A program made the translations under genes and the position numbers. This document shows positions 27,118 through 35,771 of a stretch of 64,000 nt of DNA, in pieces. The stretch is taken from the NCBI GenBank assembly GCA_045223915.1, contig JBGUZU010000042.1, positions 5,762 to 69,761 of the forward strand. The letters are read 5' to 3'. The stretch is from Ruminimicrobiellum sp045223915 (lineage in GTDB: Bacteria; Elusimicrobiota; Endomicrobiia; Endomicrobiales; Endomicrobiaceae). Each line of letters opens with the position of its first letter. Within the stretch, counting starts at the first letter, position 1. The notes beneath the pieces were generated by a model, which was not told where the DNA came from, searched no databases, and saw nothing but the letters and a program-made list of their open reading frames with translations.

Positions 27118-28157
27118 AATATATTAATTACGTGTTAAATATAGATAAAGTTTCTATCGAAAAATACTACAAATTTTTGGATAATCGTTTTCAGGAAAAA
27201 GCAAAACAAATTTCAATTGTTACCAAATATTTGGATTTGGGTGTAAAAGTCATAAGATTGCAAATTGTCTGTGAAAATTTTATTCCGAAACTAAAACAAT
27301 ATTTTTCATGTTCATTAAGAGACGATGTTAACAGTTACGATGAAACACTGTATATATGGAAAGACGAAGTTTCATCTTTTATCAACGAACAATATGAATC
27401 AAAACATGTAATGATAGCTTATCAAAATCAGCGACTTATAAAAATAGACCCCGAAAATAAAATAATAAATGCTGAAAATCCGAAAGAAAAAAAATATTAT
27501 TTTATAGCCGAAGATTTTTCTTATGAGTCTCTTTCTCAACAAGGTCATTTATTTGTTAGACTTATAAGTCAAATAGTAAGAACGGAAAATTCGGCTCTTG
27601 TTCATTCCGCTGCAGTCGGAATAGACAACAACGGTGTTTTGATTTGTGCTATAGGAGGAAGCGGAAAAACAACATTGGCGGTTTCGTGTTTGTTGGAAGG
27701 ATTTCAATATGTTGCGGACGATTATTTGGTATTAAGCAGGAATAATGATGATTTATATGCATCTCCCATATATTCAATGATAGCTTTAACACCTCATATT
27801 TTTAAGCAGATGCCTGATTTAAAGACCGAATTTATGTGTGATAATTATAATAATACGAAATATTTACTTAATACATCTTATTACGACGATAAATTGGCAA
27901 GAAAGCTGCCTGTAAAGGCAATCGTTTTCCCGAATATAAAAGATATAAAAGAACCGACAATAGAAAAAACGGACAGAAACAGAGCTGTTACTCAAATGGT
28001 TTACTCTACGGCAAGCCAAATGGGCAATGATGATGATAAAACTTATATGAAATTGTTGATATCTTTAATTAAAGATTTAAATTTTTATCAAATAAATTTA
28101 TCATCGAATTTAAGTAAAAATGTTCAAATATTAAAACAATTTATTAAGGAGTTATAA
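27114..28157 (+). CDS. HprK-like P-loop kinase
   Basis: 347 residues. The C-terminal half has the HPr-kinase-type P-loop GGSGKTT (181-187) followed by the ADDYLVL motif about 15 residues later, which in HprK carries catalytic acidic residues. A conserved-looking HSAAVG precedes the P-loop. The N-terminal half (1-160) is unlike the usual HprK N-domain. Proteins of this kind beside PqqD-like genes include lasso-peptide kinases, but no cyclase or leader peptidase is nearby. It overlaps its upstream neighbour by ATGA and is one base from the next gene, so the three are one translational unit. The substrate is unknown. Confidence 0.82.
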   Translation: MKYINYVLNIDKVSIEKYYKFLDNRFQEKAKQISIVTKYLDLGVKVIRLQIVCENFIPKLKQYFSCSLRDDVNSYDETLYIWKDEVSSFINEQYESKHVMIAYQNQRLIKIDPENKIINAENPKEKKYYFIAEDFSYESLSQQGHLFVRLISQIVRTENSALVHSAAVGIDNNGVLICAIGGSGKTTLAVSCLLEGFQYVADDYLVLSRNNDDLYASPIYSMIALTPHIFKQMPDLKTEFMCDNYNNTKYLLNTSYYDDKLARKLPVKAIVFPNIKDIKEPTIEKTDRNRAVTQMVYSTASQMGNDDDKTYMKLLISLIKDLNFYQINLSSNLSKNVQILKQFIKEL

Positions 28158-28158
28158 A

Positions 28159-28593
28159 ATGTATAAATTGAATGAAGCAAAAATGTTCGCGGATGTGACA
28201 AATAATATTGCCATAATAATTAATTCCGAAACGGGAATTTATTATGCAATGAACAATTGCGGAAGTATTGTTTTTCAGGCTATATTAGACGGTTGCTCAA
28301 AACAAGCAATTGTTGAAAATTTAAAGAAAATAGAAAATTGTCCTGCAGATATTGAACAGAAGTTGCAGTCGTTTATAGATACTCTTTTACAAAAAGAAAT
28401 AATTGCAGAAGGAGAACAGTCATCCAAAAATCCTGTTTTTGATGAAACTGTTATCAAACAAGATAATTTTGAATTGAAAGTCTTGGAATATGCCGATGCC
28501 CAGGAAATGTTGCTTGCCGATCCAATACACGATGTTGACGAAAGTGAAGGTTGGCAACCGGTTTTCAAAGAAGATAATAAAAATGACAAATAA
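28159..28593 (+). CDS. PqqD-like (RRE-type) protein with an acidic C-terminal tail
   Basis: 144 residues. Residues 1-85 look like a PqqD domain: a short beta region with GIYYAMNNCGSIVFQAI and a helical part ending in TLLQKEIIAE. PqqD domains bind leader peptides for radical SAM and other modifying enzymes. The remaining 55 residues are acidic and unlike PqqD, ending in EMLLADPIHDVDESEGWQP and a charged tip; this tail could be a substrate or docking segment. AAGGAG precedes the ATG. Its last 11 bases overlap the next glycosyltransferase gene. A radical SAM gene lies 3.5 kb downstream. The domain call is good; the role of the tail is speculation. Confidence 0.75.
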   Translation: MYKLNEAKMFADVTNNIAIIINSETGIYYAMNNCGSIVFQAILDGCSKQAIVENLKKIENCPADIEQKLQSFIDTLLQKEIIAEGEQSSKNPVFDETVIKQDNFELKVLEYADAQEMLLADPIHDVDESEGWQPVFKEDNKNDK

Positions 28594-29269
28594 GCCATTG
28601 ATTTCGGTAATGATGCCGACATATAACAACGGCAAATATATAAAACAGGCAATAGAAAGTATTTATGCTCAGAATTACGACAATATGGAAATTATTGTTG
28701 TAGACGATGGTTCTACGGACAATACAAAAGAAATAATAAAACAATATAAAGATATAAAATATTTTTATATAGAACATAAAGGAATACCGTTTGCAAGAAA
28801 TGTGGCTCTTAAAAATTCAAAAGGAGAATATATTGCTTTTTGCGATTCCGATGATTATTGGTTACCGAATAAAATAAACAAACAGATGCAATATTTCGAA
28901 GAACATCCGGACTGTGAAATAGTTTTTACAAAATATGAAAATTTTTTTGAGAACGAAAATCTTAAGACAAATGAAAGAGCTGCTTATGAAAAAAAAGTCG
29001 AAGATGTTTTTAAACAATATTTGCCAAGCAGCATTGTGAAAAAATCTTTATTTGATAAATACGGATGTTTTGATGAAATTTTTAATGTATCCGAAGATAC
29101 TGAATTTTTGTATAGAATTTTTAAAAAAGGTATTAAAGTCAATAATATTATTCCCGAAGTTCTTTATATAAGAAGAATACACGGAAAAAATGTGTCATTA
29201 AAATACAGTACGGATACTCTTAAAAAACATATTGCAACTATATTAAGGAAAGGGTTTTTAAACAAATGA
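28583..29269 (+). CDS. Family 2 glycosyltransferase
   Basis: 228 residues of GT-A fold. Nucleotide-sugar binding is shown by ISVMMPTYNN at the N-terminus, VVDDGSTDNT and the DSDD metal site in FCDSDDYW; the acceptor side carries SEDTEFLYR. I start it at 28583 (MTNKP) and not at 28490, because the longer form would add 31 residues, in the wrong frame over the PqqD-like gene, before the canonical start of the fold. It overlaps genes on both sides (11 bases and ATGA). Donor and acceptor sugars are unknown. Confidence 0.9.
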   Translation: MTNKPLISVMMPTYNNGKYIKQAIESIYAQNYDNMEIIVVDDGSTDNTKEIIKQYKDIKYFYIEHKGIPFARNVALKNSKGEYIAFCDSDDYWLPNKINKQMQYFEEHPDCEIVFTKYENFFENENLKTNERAAYEKKVEDVFKQYLPSSIVKKSLFDKYGCFDEIFNVSEDTEFLYRIFKKGIKVNNIIPEVLYIRRIHGKNVSLKYSTDTLKKHIATILRKGFLNK

Positions 29270-29925
29270 TATCTGTAATAATAGCGGCGAAAAATGCTTC
29301 AAAATATATTAGAGAAGCTATAGAAAGTGTTCAAAATCAAAGTATGAAAGATATTGAAATAATAGTTGTTTGTGATTCTTGTACCGACAACACAAAGCAA
29401 ATAGCACAAGGCTTGGGTTGTAAAACAATCGAAGTAAATTTTTCTCACATAGCTAAAACAAGAAATGCCGGACTTAAAGAAGCCAAAGGCGAATATATTT
29501 TATGTGTGGATTCCGACGATGTTATGGAAAAAGACGGTATATTAAATTTATATAACGAATTTTTAAAAGATAATACTTTAGAAGCGGTTTTCGGTATGTC
29601 ACAGGAATTTGTGTCTCCGGAACTGTCGGATGCAGATAAAGCTAAACTAAAAGCAAGACCGGACAACTATTTTGGTGCACTTGCAGGTTGCGCCATAATA
29701 AAAAAAGAAGTGTTTGATAAAGTCGGAACTTTTGATGAAGCATTAAAAGCAGGCGATATTGTGGAATTTCAAATAAGATTGCAACAAAAAAATATTAAAA
29801 TAAAAAAAATACCGGTTGTAACTTCAAGAAGAAGATTGCATAACAACAATTTCGGCAGGAGTAATAAACAACAGGAATATAAAGATTATATTACTATTCT
29901 AAGGAACAAATTAAATAAAAAATGA
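29266..29925 (+). CDS. Family 2 glycosyltransferase
   Basis: 219 residues. Begins directly with ISVIIAAKNAS, then VVCDSCTDNT and the DSDD site (CVDSDDVM). The catalytic-base region is AGDIVEFQIR. It is compact, with no C-terminal membrane helix. ATGA overlaps at both ends tie it to the upstream glycosyltransferase and to glf. Its DxD and nucleotide-binding motifs look intact; substrates are unknown. Confidence 0.9.
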   Translation: MISVIIAAKNASKYIREAIESVQNQSMKDIEIIVVCDSCTDNTKQIAQGLGCKTIEVNFSHIAKTRNAGLKEAKGEYILCVDSDDVMEKDGILNLYNEFLKDNTLEAVFGMSQEFVSPELSDADKAKLKARPDNYFGALAGCAIIKKEVFDKVGTFDEALKAGDIVEFQIRLQQKNIKIKKIPVVTSRRRLHNNNFGRSNKQQEYKDYITILRNKLNKK

Positions 29926-31034
29926 AATACGATTATTTGGTAGTCGGTAGCGGTTTATACGGTTCTGTTTTTGCAAGACAAGCAACCGATAAAGGTAAAA
30001 AAGTATTAGTAATAGAAAAAAGAAACCATATTGCAGGCAATATTTATACCGAAAAAATCGAAGGTATAGATGTTCATAAATATGGCCCGCACATTTTTCA
30101 TACCAATAACAAGTCTGTTTGGAATTTTGTAAACAAGTTTATCGGCTTTAACAAATTTACATTTTCTCCGTTGGCAAAATATAAAAATGAAATTTATCAT
30201 TTACCTTTCAATATGTTTACATTCAACAAAATTTGGGGAATTAATACACCGGAAGAAGCCGAAAAAATAATAAATGAGCAGAGAAAAGAAATAAAGTCGG
30301 AACCTAAAAATTTGGAAGAGCAGGCAATCAGTTTGGTCGGTAGAGATGTCTTCGAAAAGTTAATAAAAGGATATACCGAAAAACAGTGGGGGAGAAACTG
30401 TAAAGATCTTCCTCCGTTTATTATCAAAAGATTACCGGTAAGATTTACTTACGATAACAATTATTTTAATGCTTTGTATCAAGGTATACCTGTCGGCGGA
30501 TATACAAAACTTGTAGAGAATATGTTGGAAGGCATAGAGATAAAATTAAACGAGGATTATTTAAAAAACAGACAATATTATAATTCAATTGCCGACAAAA
30601 TAGTTTATACCGGTGCAATTGATGCTTATTTTGATTATAGGTTTGGAAATTTAGAGTACAGAACGGTATTTTTTGATGAAGAAGTACTTAATGTTTGTAA
30701 CTTTCAAAATTGTGCAATGGTTAATTATACCGATAAAGAAACACCTTGGACAAGAATTATCGAGCACAAATGGTTTATGTTCGGTAAAGATGAAAACGGT
30801 AATGATTTTCCTAAAACGGTTATTTCAAAAGAATTTTCAAAAGAATGGACTAAAAACGATGAACCGTATTATCCGATTAATGACGAAAAAAATAATTCTT
30901 TATATTTAAAATATAAAGAATTGGCCGATAAAGAAAAGAAAATCTTCTTCGGCGGCAGACTGGGCGAATATAAATACTATGATATGGATCAGGTTATAGA
31001 ATCGGCTTTGAACTTCAGCAAAAAAGAACTCTAA
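29922..31034 (+). CDS. glf: UDP-galactopyranose mutase (Glf)
   Basis: 370 residues. Flavoenzyme that interconverts UDP-galactopyranose and UDP-galactofuranose. The FAD-binding GSGLYGS (9-15) and EKRNHIAGN are followed by HKYGPHIFHTNN; KGYTEKQWGR and LPVRFTYDNNYF are family signatures, and GGRLGEYKYYDMDQ near the C-terminus is the flavin-contacting segment. Length is normal. Its presence implies galactofuranose in the surface glycan, consistent with the putative galactofuranosyltransferase at 36775-37875. Confidence 0.96.
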   Translation: MKYDYLVVGSGLYGSVFARQATDKGKKVLVIEKRNHIAGNIYTEKIEGIDVHKYGPHIFHTNNKSVWNFVNKFIGFNKFTFSPLAKYKNEIYHLPFNMFTFNKIWGINTPEEAEKIINEQRKEIKSEPKNLEEQAISLVGRDVFEKLIKGYTEKQWGRNCKDLPPFIIKRLPVRFTYDNNYFNALYQGIPVGGYTKLVENMLEGIEIKLNEDYLKNRQYYNSIADKIVYTGAIDAYFDYRFGNLEYRTVFFDEEVLNVCNFQNCAMVNYTDKETPWTRIIEHKWFMFGKDENGNDFPKTVISKEFSKEWTKNDEPYYPINDEKNNSLYLKYKELADKEKKIFFGGRLGEYKYYDMDQVIESALNFSKKEL

Positions 31035-31044
31035 TTAAATATTA

Positions 31045-32037
31045 CTATTTGTTTATTTTTGTTAAATTAAACTTAAAATGTTTAAAAAGCTTTAATTTAA
31101 AGAAATTGTCCTCCCGATAAATATTTATTATAGGAGCAATTATAATTCGTATTTTATCCAAAGGATATTTAAATCCTTGTATGAAAAATTTTATCCTTGT
31201 CTTTAGGGTGTAATTTGTCTTAAACGGTGTCATTTTTTCATAATACAAATAATATTTTCTTAACGGTATATAACCGAAATAATTCCAGGGCTTTCTTGCA
31301 GTCGTATAATGTATAATCTTTATTCTTTTTAAATTTTCAATTATTTCTTGCTTTTTCGGATGATTTAATAATAAACCCGTTTTTAAAAAGTCAGCCGGTA
31401 TATTGTAAGAAAAATCGAGAGATTTTATTTTGTTTTTGCAAACAACATTTAAAGCATCTTGATCAAAATAAATAAAATTCTTAATGTTTTCTTCTATGAT
31501 ATTAAAAAGTTTTGAAGAAAGGTGTTCCTTTCTCCATAGTTTTAAGTTCATTAATAATACACCGGAATTTATATAAAAATCAAAAGTTTTAAGCATATTG
31601 TATTTGCTTGAATTATAGTAATGCGGCATATCCTCGACGGCAGCTATATAATATTGTTCAATGTCTTGCATAAATAAATCTTTTAAATCTCGTAAAACTA
31701 TAACATCGGAATCGAGATAAATGGTTTTGTCCGTGTCTTTTAGTAAATCCGGAAGTAAAAATCTAAAAAATGCTGTTTTGGAAATGTAAGATAACGATTC
31801 TCTAAAGTTAGGTATACTGCTGAATTTTTCAGCATTGATTTTTATAAAAGATATTTCACAGTGCTTTATCTTCTTTAAACTTAGAATTTTATTTTTATCT
31901 TCATCCGAAAGGTCACTTTCCAAAATAAAAATATGTAAATCAGTTTCAATATCGGCATTTTTTAATATTGAAGCTATTGTACAAGCCAAAGGTTTTATAT
32001 AATTCTTATCCGTTGATAAACATATGTTAATTCTCAT
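31045..32037 (-). CDS. Family 8 glycosyltransferase
   Basis: 330 residues. The GT8 fold (LPS galactosyl/glucosyltransferase type) is shown by NICLSTDKNY at the start, the YLDSDVIVL metal site (Asp109-x-Asp111), NSGVLLMNLKLWR and IHYTTARKPW near 260. I start it at 32037; the longer frame adds 22 residues that do not resemble the family. It is the only gene within the glycan cluster on the minus strand and is divergent from the radical SAM gene, with 48 bases between them. Confidence 0.9.
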   Translation of the reverse strand: MRINICLSTDKNYIKPLACTIASILKNADIETDLHIFILESDLSDEDKNKILSLKKIKHCEISFIKINAEKFSSIPNFRESLSYISKTAFFRFLLPDLLKDTDKTIYLDSDVIVLRDLKDLFMQDIEQYYIAAVEDMPHYYNSSKYNMLKTFDFYINSGVLLMNLKLWRKEHLSSKLFNIIEENIKNFIYFDQDALNVVCKNKIKSLDFSYNIPADFLKTGLLLNHPKKQEIIENLKRIKIIHYTTARKPWNYFGYIPLRKYYLYYEKMTPFKTNYTLKTRIKFFIQGFKYPLDKIRIIIAPIINIYREDNFFKLKLFKHFKFNLTKINK

Positions 32038-32071
32038 AAGAGTATTATAGCAGATATTATTGCTATTTTGA

Positions 32072-32077
32072 TATAAT
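32072..32077 (+). promoter_or_regulatory. Possible -10 box very close to the radical SAM start
   Basis: A perfect TATAAT ends nine bases before the ATG at 32086. If it is used, the transcript would begin at or near the start codon; no ribosome binding site is visible. No matching -35 box is clear. Confidence 0.3.
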
Positions 32078-32085
32078 ATTAGAAT

Positions 32086-32922
32086 ATGAAAACAATTAGA
32101 CAATTTTTGAAAACAAAATTTCCTGTGTTGATTAAAATAAAATATTTTATTCGTTCAATAATATTAAGAAATAATCTTAAATATATTGAACTTCATGTTG
32201 TTGACAGTTGTAATTTAAATTGCAAAGCATGTACACATTTTGCAAATATTTCGAAAAAAAATAATTTTATAGATGCAAGGATACTGGAACATCGGCTTAG
32301 CAGACTATACAAACTATTTACGGTAGAGAGAATAAGACTTTTAGGCGGAGAGCCTCTTCTTCATCCCGATATAATAAATGTTTTAAAGACAGCAAGACGA
32401 ATTTTATCCTATTCCGTTATTGAATTGGTTACAAATGGTATTTTGCTCAATAAAATGTCCAACGAATTTTTTGAGACATGCAATAAGAATAATATCAAAA
32501 TAATTATATCTACATATCCTGTTTTGAAAAATAAAGGAGAAATTGAAAGGATTCTTTCTTCTTTTAAAATAAATTATGAATTTTTCCCGATGATATTTAC
32601 ATTTGTAGCAAATTTAAATCCTGAAGGAAATTCCAATAAAGAAGAAACTTTTAAAAATTGCGGACATAATTACTGCCGAATATTAAAAAATGATAATATT
32701 TATATTTGTCCTATATGTGCATACATAGATAAATACAATGAATACTTTAATAAGAATATTCCTACAGGTAAGGGAATAAACATTTTTACAAGTTCGGCAA
32801 AACAAATTTTTAATTATTTGAAAGAACCGGAAGAAACTTGTAAATACTGTACAAATATTACCGAATACGTGGATTGGAGTTGTGGTACTCCGAAAGAAAC
32901 AGATTGGAACGGTAAAATATAA
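32086..32922 (+). CDS. Radical SAM protein with C-terminal cysteine motifs
   Basis: 278 residues. The CxxxCxxC cluster motif is Cys42-Cys46-Cys49 (DSCNLNCKACTHF), followed by the GGEPLLHPD motif that binds SAM and a strand with VTNG. The C-terminal third has further cysteines (NCGHNYC, CPICAY, CKYC, SCG) that could hold an extra Fe-S cluster, as in SPASM proteins. It sits inside a glycosyltransferase cluster; such enzymes occur in capsule loci and in peptide-modifying loci, and a PqqD-like gene is 3.5 kb upstream. The reaction is unknown. Confidence 0.88.
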   Translation: MKTIRQFLKTKFPVLIKIKYFIRSIILRNNLKYIELHVVDSCNLNCKACTHFANISKKNNFIDARILEHRLSRLYKLFTVERIRLLGGEPLLHPDIINVLKTARRILSYSVIELVTNGILLNKMSNEFFETCNKNNIKIIISTYPVLKNKGEIERILSSFKINYEFFPMIFTFVANLNPEGNSNKEETFKNCGHNYCRILKNDNIYICPICAYIDKYNEYFNKNIPTGKGINIFTSSAKQIFNYLKEPEETCKYCTNITEYVDWSCGTPKETDWNGKI

Positions 32923-32926
32923 ACTT

Positions 32927-33937
32927 ATGAATAATCCGAAAGTATCAATAATTATTCCGGTATACAATACAGAACAGTATTTAAGACAATGTCTGGATAG
33001 TGTTGTTAGTCAAACATTTAAAGATATTGAAATAATTGTCGTTAATGATAATTCTACCGATGGTAGTTATAATATTATCAAAGAATATGCTAAGAAAGAT
33101 AATAGATTTATAGTTATAAATTTGACACAAACAAAAGGACAAGGAAATGCAAGAAACGAAGGTTTAAAAATAGCAAAAGGAGAATATATAACATTTATAG
33201 ATTCGGATGATTGGGTTAGGAACGATTTTGTGGAAGTTCTATATACCGAAATTAAAAGAGATGATTTAGATGTTATTTCCGCATCTCAATATTTTTATGA
33301 TAATTTGCAAAAAAAAGTTGTTGATATAAAAACTATTCCGGCTAAAGTACTGAATAAAAGCGATATAGAAACCTTGCTGATTCCTGAAAAAGAATTTTTT
33401 ATTATACCGGTATGGCAGAAAATTTATAAAAAACAGTTTTTAGATGATAATAAAATCAAATTTAAACTTTGTTGGCATGAGGATAATGTTTTTCATTTTG
33501 AAACACTTATCAAAACTACAAAAATAAAATTTATAGATGATAAAATTTACTTTTATAGGATTAACAGAGAAAATTCTTCGGTATATGGATTGAACAGAGA
33601 TTTTACACTGTTTAATGCTTTTGACGAATTAAAAAAAATGTTAATAGAAAATGATAAATATGAAGAATATAAAAAAATTTACTATCAATATATATCTGCG
33701 CTGACAGCAAGAAAGTTGGTAAGTTTAAATTTACCATTCTCAAAATTAACAAGCTATTATAATAAATTTAAAAGTTTATATTATAACGAAGAGTTTGTTA
33801 ACAATTTCAGTATAGCAAAATTAACTATAATGCTGAAAATAGTAATGATATTATTTTATTTATGTCTTAAATTCAATATGAATTATATTGTTATTGGAAA
33901 ATTTTGCAGAATAATAAAGAGAATAATAAAGAAATAA
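32927..33937 (+). CDS. Family 2 glycosyltransferase
   Basis: 336 residues. Starts MNNPKVSIIIPVYN, then VVNDNSTDGS and the IDSDDW metal site; HEDNVFHFE is the likely catalytic-base region. A C-terminal hydrophobic segment (about 300-325) may attach it to the membrane. I start it at 32927, since the frame from 32882 would overlap the radical SAM gene and add 15 residues. Its 5' part is a close paralogue of the genes at 34770 and 35772 (shared YLRQCLDSVV). Confidence 0.9.
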   Translation: MNNPKVSIIIPVYNTEQYLRQCLDSVVSQTFKDIEIIVVNDNSTDGSYNIIKEYAKKDNRFIVINLTQTKGQGNARNEGLKIAKGEYITFIDSDDWVRNDFVEVLYTEIKRDDLDVISASQYFYDNLQKKVVDIKTIPAKVLNKSDIETLLIPEKEFFIIPVWQKIYKKQFLDDNKIKFKLCWHEDNVFHFETLIKTTKIKFIDDKIYFYRINRENSSVYGLNRDFTLFNAFDELKKMLIENDKYEEYKKIYYQYISALTARKLVSLNLPFSKLTSYYNKFKSLYYNEEFVNNFSIAKLTIMLKIVMILFYLCLKFNMNYIVIGKFCRIIKRIIKK

Positions 33938-33939
33938 TA

Positions 33940-34713
33940 ATGAACATAAAAATTGTAGTAGCAATGCATAAAAAATATAAGGTGCCTAAAGATGATATTT
34001 ATTTGCCTTTACATGTGGGTGCCGAAGGTAAAGAAGACATTGGCTTTACCGGAGATAATACAGGTGAAAATATATCAATAAAAAATCCCTTTTGGTGTGA
34101 ATTAACCGGATTATATTGGGCATGGAAAAATTTAGATTATGATTATCTTGGACTTGTTCATTACAGAAGACACTTCAAAGGAAAAACAAAAAGCAACGAT
34201 AAACTTGCAACTGTAATAAAAAAGTCGGAAGCGGAAAATATATTAAAACAAACAGATGTTATTCTTCCGACAAAAAGACATTATTTCATAGAAACTTTAT
34301 ATTCTCATTATAAACATACTCACTATATAAAAGATTTGGAAACGACGAAACAGATAATAAAAGAAAAATATCCCGAATATTTAAATGCATTTAATTGTGT
34401 AATGAAAAGGAAATCAGCGCATATGTTTAATATGTTTGTTATGAAAAAAGATCTTGTAAATCAATATTGTTCGTTTATATTTGGTATTTTATTTGAACTT
34501 GAAAAGCAAATAAATATTTCAGACTATAATAGATATCAATCAAGAGTTTTCGGCTTTGTTTCGGAACTTTTACTTGATGTGTGGATAGAAAAAAATGAAT
34601 TAAAGTATATAGAAATTCCCGTTGTTAATATGGAAAAAACAAATTGGTTAAAAAAGGGATATAGCTTTTTAATGGCAAAATTCTTTAACAAGAAATACGA
34701 CGGAAGTTTTTAA
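33940..34713 (+). CDS. DUF4422-family glycan biosynthesis protein, putative glycosyltransferase
   Basis: 257 residues. The family is recognisable from VVAMHKKYKVP at the start, YLPLHVGA, GDNTGENIS, the ELTGLYWAWKN helix and LGLVHYRRHF. Members occur in capsule and exopolysaccharide clusters and are thought to transfer sugars, often galactofuranose or related residues, but few are characterised. The start at 33940 follows the previous stop by two bases; the frame from 33904 would overlap that gene. Substrate unknown. Confidence 0.85.
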   Translation: MNIKIVVAMHKKYKVPKDDIYLPLHVGAEGKEDIGFTGDNTGENISIKNPFWCELTGLYWAWKNLDYDYLGLVHYRRHFKGKTKSNDKLATVIKKSEAENILKQTDVILPTKRHYFIETLYSHYKHTHYIKDLETTKQIIKEKYPEYLNAFNCVMKRKSAHMFNMFVMKKDLVNQYCSFIFGILFELEKQINISDYNRYQSRVFGFVSELLLDVWIEKNELKYIEIPVVNMEKTNWLKKGYSFLMAKFFNKKYDGSF

Positions 34714-34769
34714 AAGTAATATTATGTGTTATAATAAAAAATAATAAAGATTTTAATTTGGATCATGAA

Positions 34770-35747
34770 ATGGATAATGTAAAAGTATCAATCATAATTC
34801 CTGTATACAATGTAGAACAATATTTAAGACAATGTCTTGATAGCGTGGTAAACCAAACACTTAAAGACATTGAAATTATTTGTATTGATGATGGTTCCTC
34901 TGATTCTTCTTTGGAAATCCTGCATGAGTATTCGAGTAAAGATTCGAGAATTAAAATTATAACCCAACAACATGAAGGTGCGGGTGCCGCAAGAAACAAA
35001 GGGTTAGCTGTTGCGAACGGTAAATATTTGTCTTTCTTGGATTCCGATGATTTTTTTGAGACTGATATGCTTGAACAGATGTACAATTGTTCCGAAAAAT
35101 ATAATACGGATATAGTTATTTGTAAATCAAATACTTTTGATAACGGTAACATTAAAGAACAAAATAATATTAAAGATAAGTTACTCCCTAACAAAGAAGT
35201 TTTTTCCTCACTGGATATTCCTAAATATGCTTTTCAGTTTCATATGGGTTGGTGTTGGGACAAGTTATATAAAACTTCTTTCATAAAAGAAAAAGGTGTT
35301 TGTTTTCAAAACATAAGAAGGCATAATGATGCTTTCTTTGCACATATATCAATGATTAATGCTGAGAGAATATATGTTTTAAATAAAAGACTTGTATATT
35401 ACAGAAAAAACAGAAATGCTTCAATCACACAAGCGAATATAAAAAAAGATGAGTATATCTTTCTTTGTAAAGACATGTTAAAGGAAATAAAAAACTATCT
35501 GATTAAAAATAATTTATTTGAAATATTTAAACAAAGCTATGTTAATTACTGCATGTTTACCGTTGCGGAACATTTTAAATTGTTGTCTTTTAAAACACAG
35601 GTTAATTTTAGAAAAATATTTGAAATAGAAAAGTGTAACAGAAAATATTTTTATTCACTAAAATATTTTCGCATATATATTATATCGTCTTATAAAATAT
35701 TAATATTATTATATAACTTAGTTTCTTTTCATAAGCGGTATTTTTAA
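34770..35747 (+). CDS. Family 2 glycosyltransferase
   Basis: 325 residues. VSIIIPVYNVEQ, CIDDGSSDSS and the LDSDDFF metal site are clear; RRHNDAFFAH is the likely base region. A TTG at 34758 would add four codons; the ATG at 34770 is more likely, though no good ribosome binding site is visible. Nucleotides 34818-34885 are nearly identical to the matching part of the gene at 35772, which suggests recent duplication or gene conversion. Confidence 0.88.
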   Translation: MDNVKVSIIIPVYNVEQYLRQCLDSVVNQTLKDIEIICIDDGSSDSSLEILHEYSSKDSRIKIITQQHEGAGAARNKGLAVANGKYLSFLDSDDFFETDMLEQMYNCSEKYNTDIVICKSNTFDNGNIKEQNNIKDKLLPNKEVFSSLDIPKYAFQFHMGWCWDKLYKTSFIKEKGVCFQNIRRHNDAFFAHISMINAERIYVLNKRLVYYRKNRNASITQANIKKDEYIFLCKDMLKEIKNYLIKNNLFEIFKQSYVNYCMFTVAEHFKLLSFKTQVNFRKIFEIEKCNRKYFYSLKYFRIYIISSYKILILLYNLVSFHKRYF

Positions 35748-35771
35748 CATTTTAACGAACGGTTTTTAATA

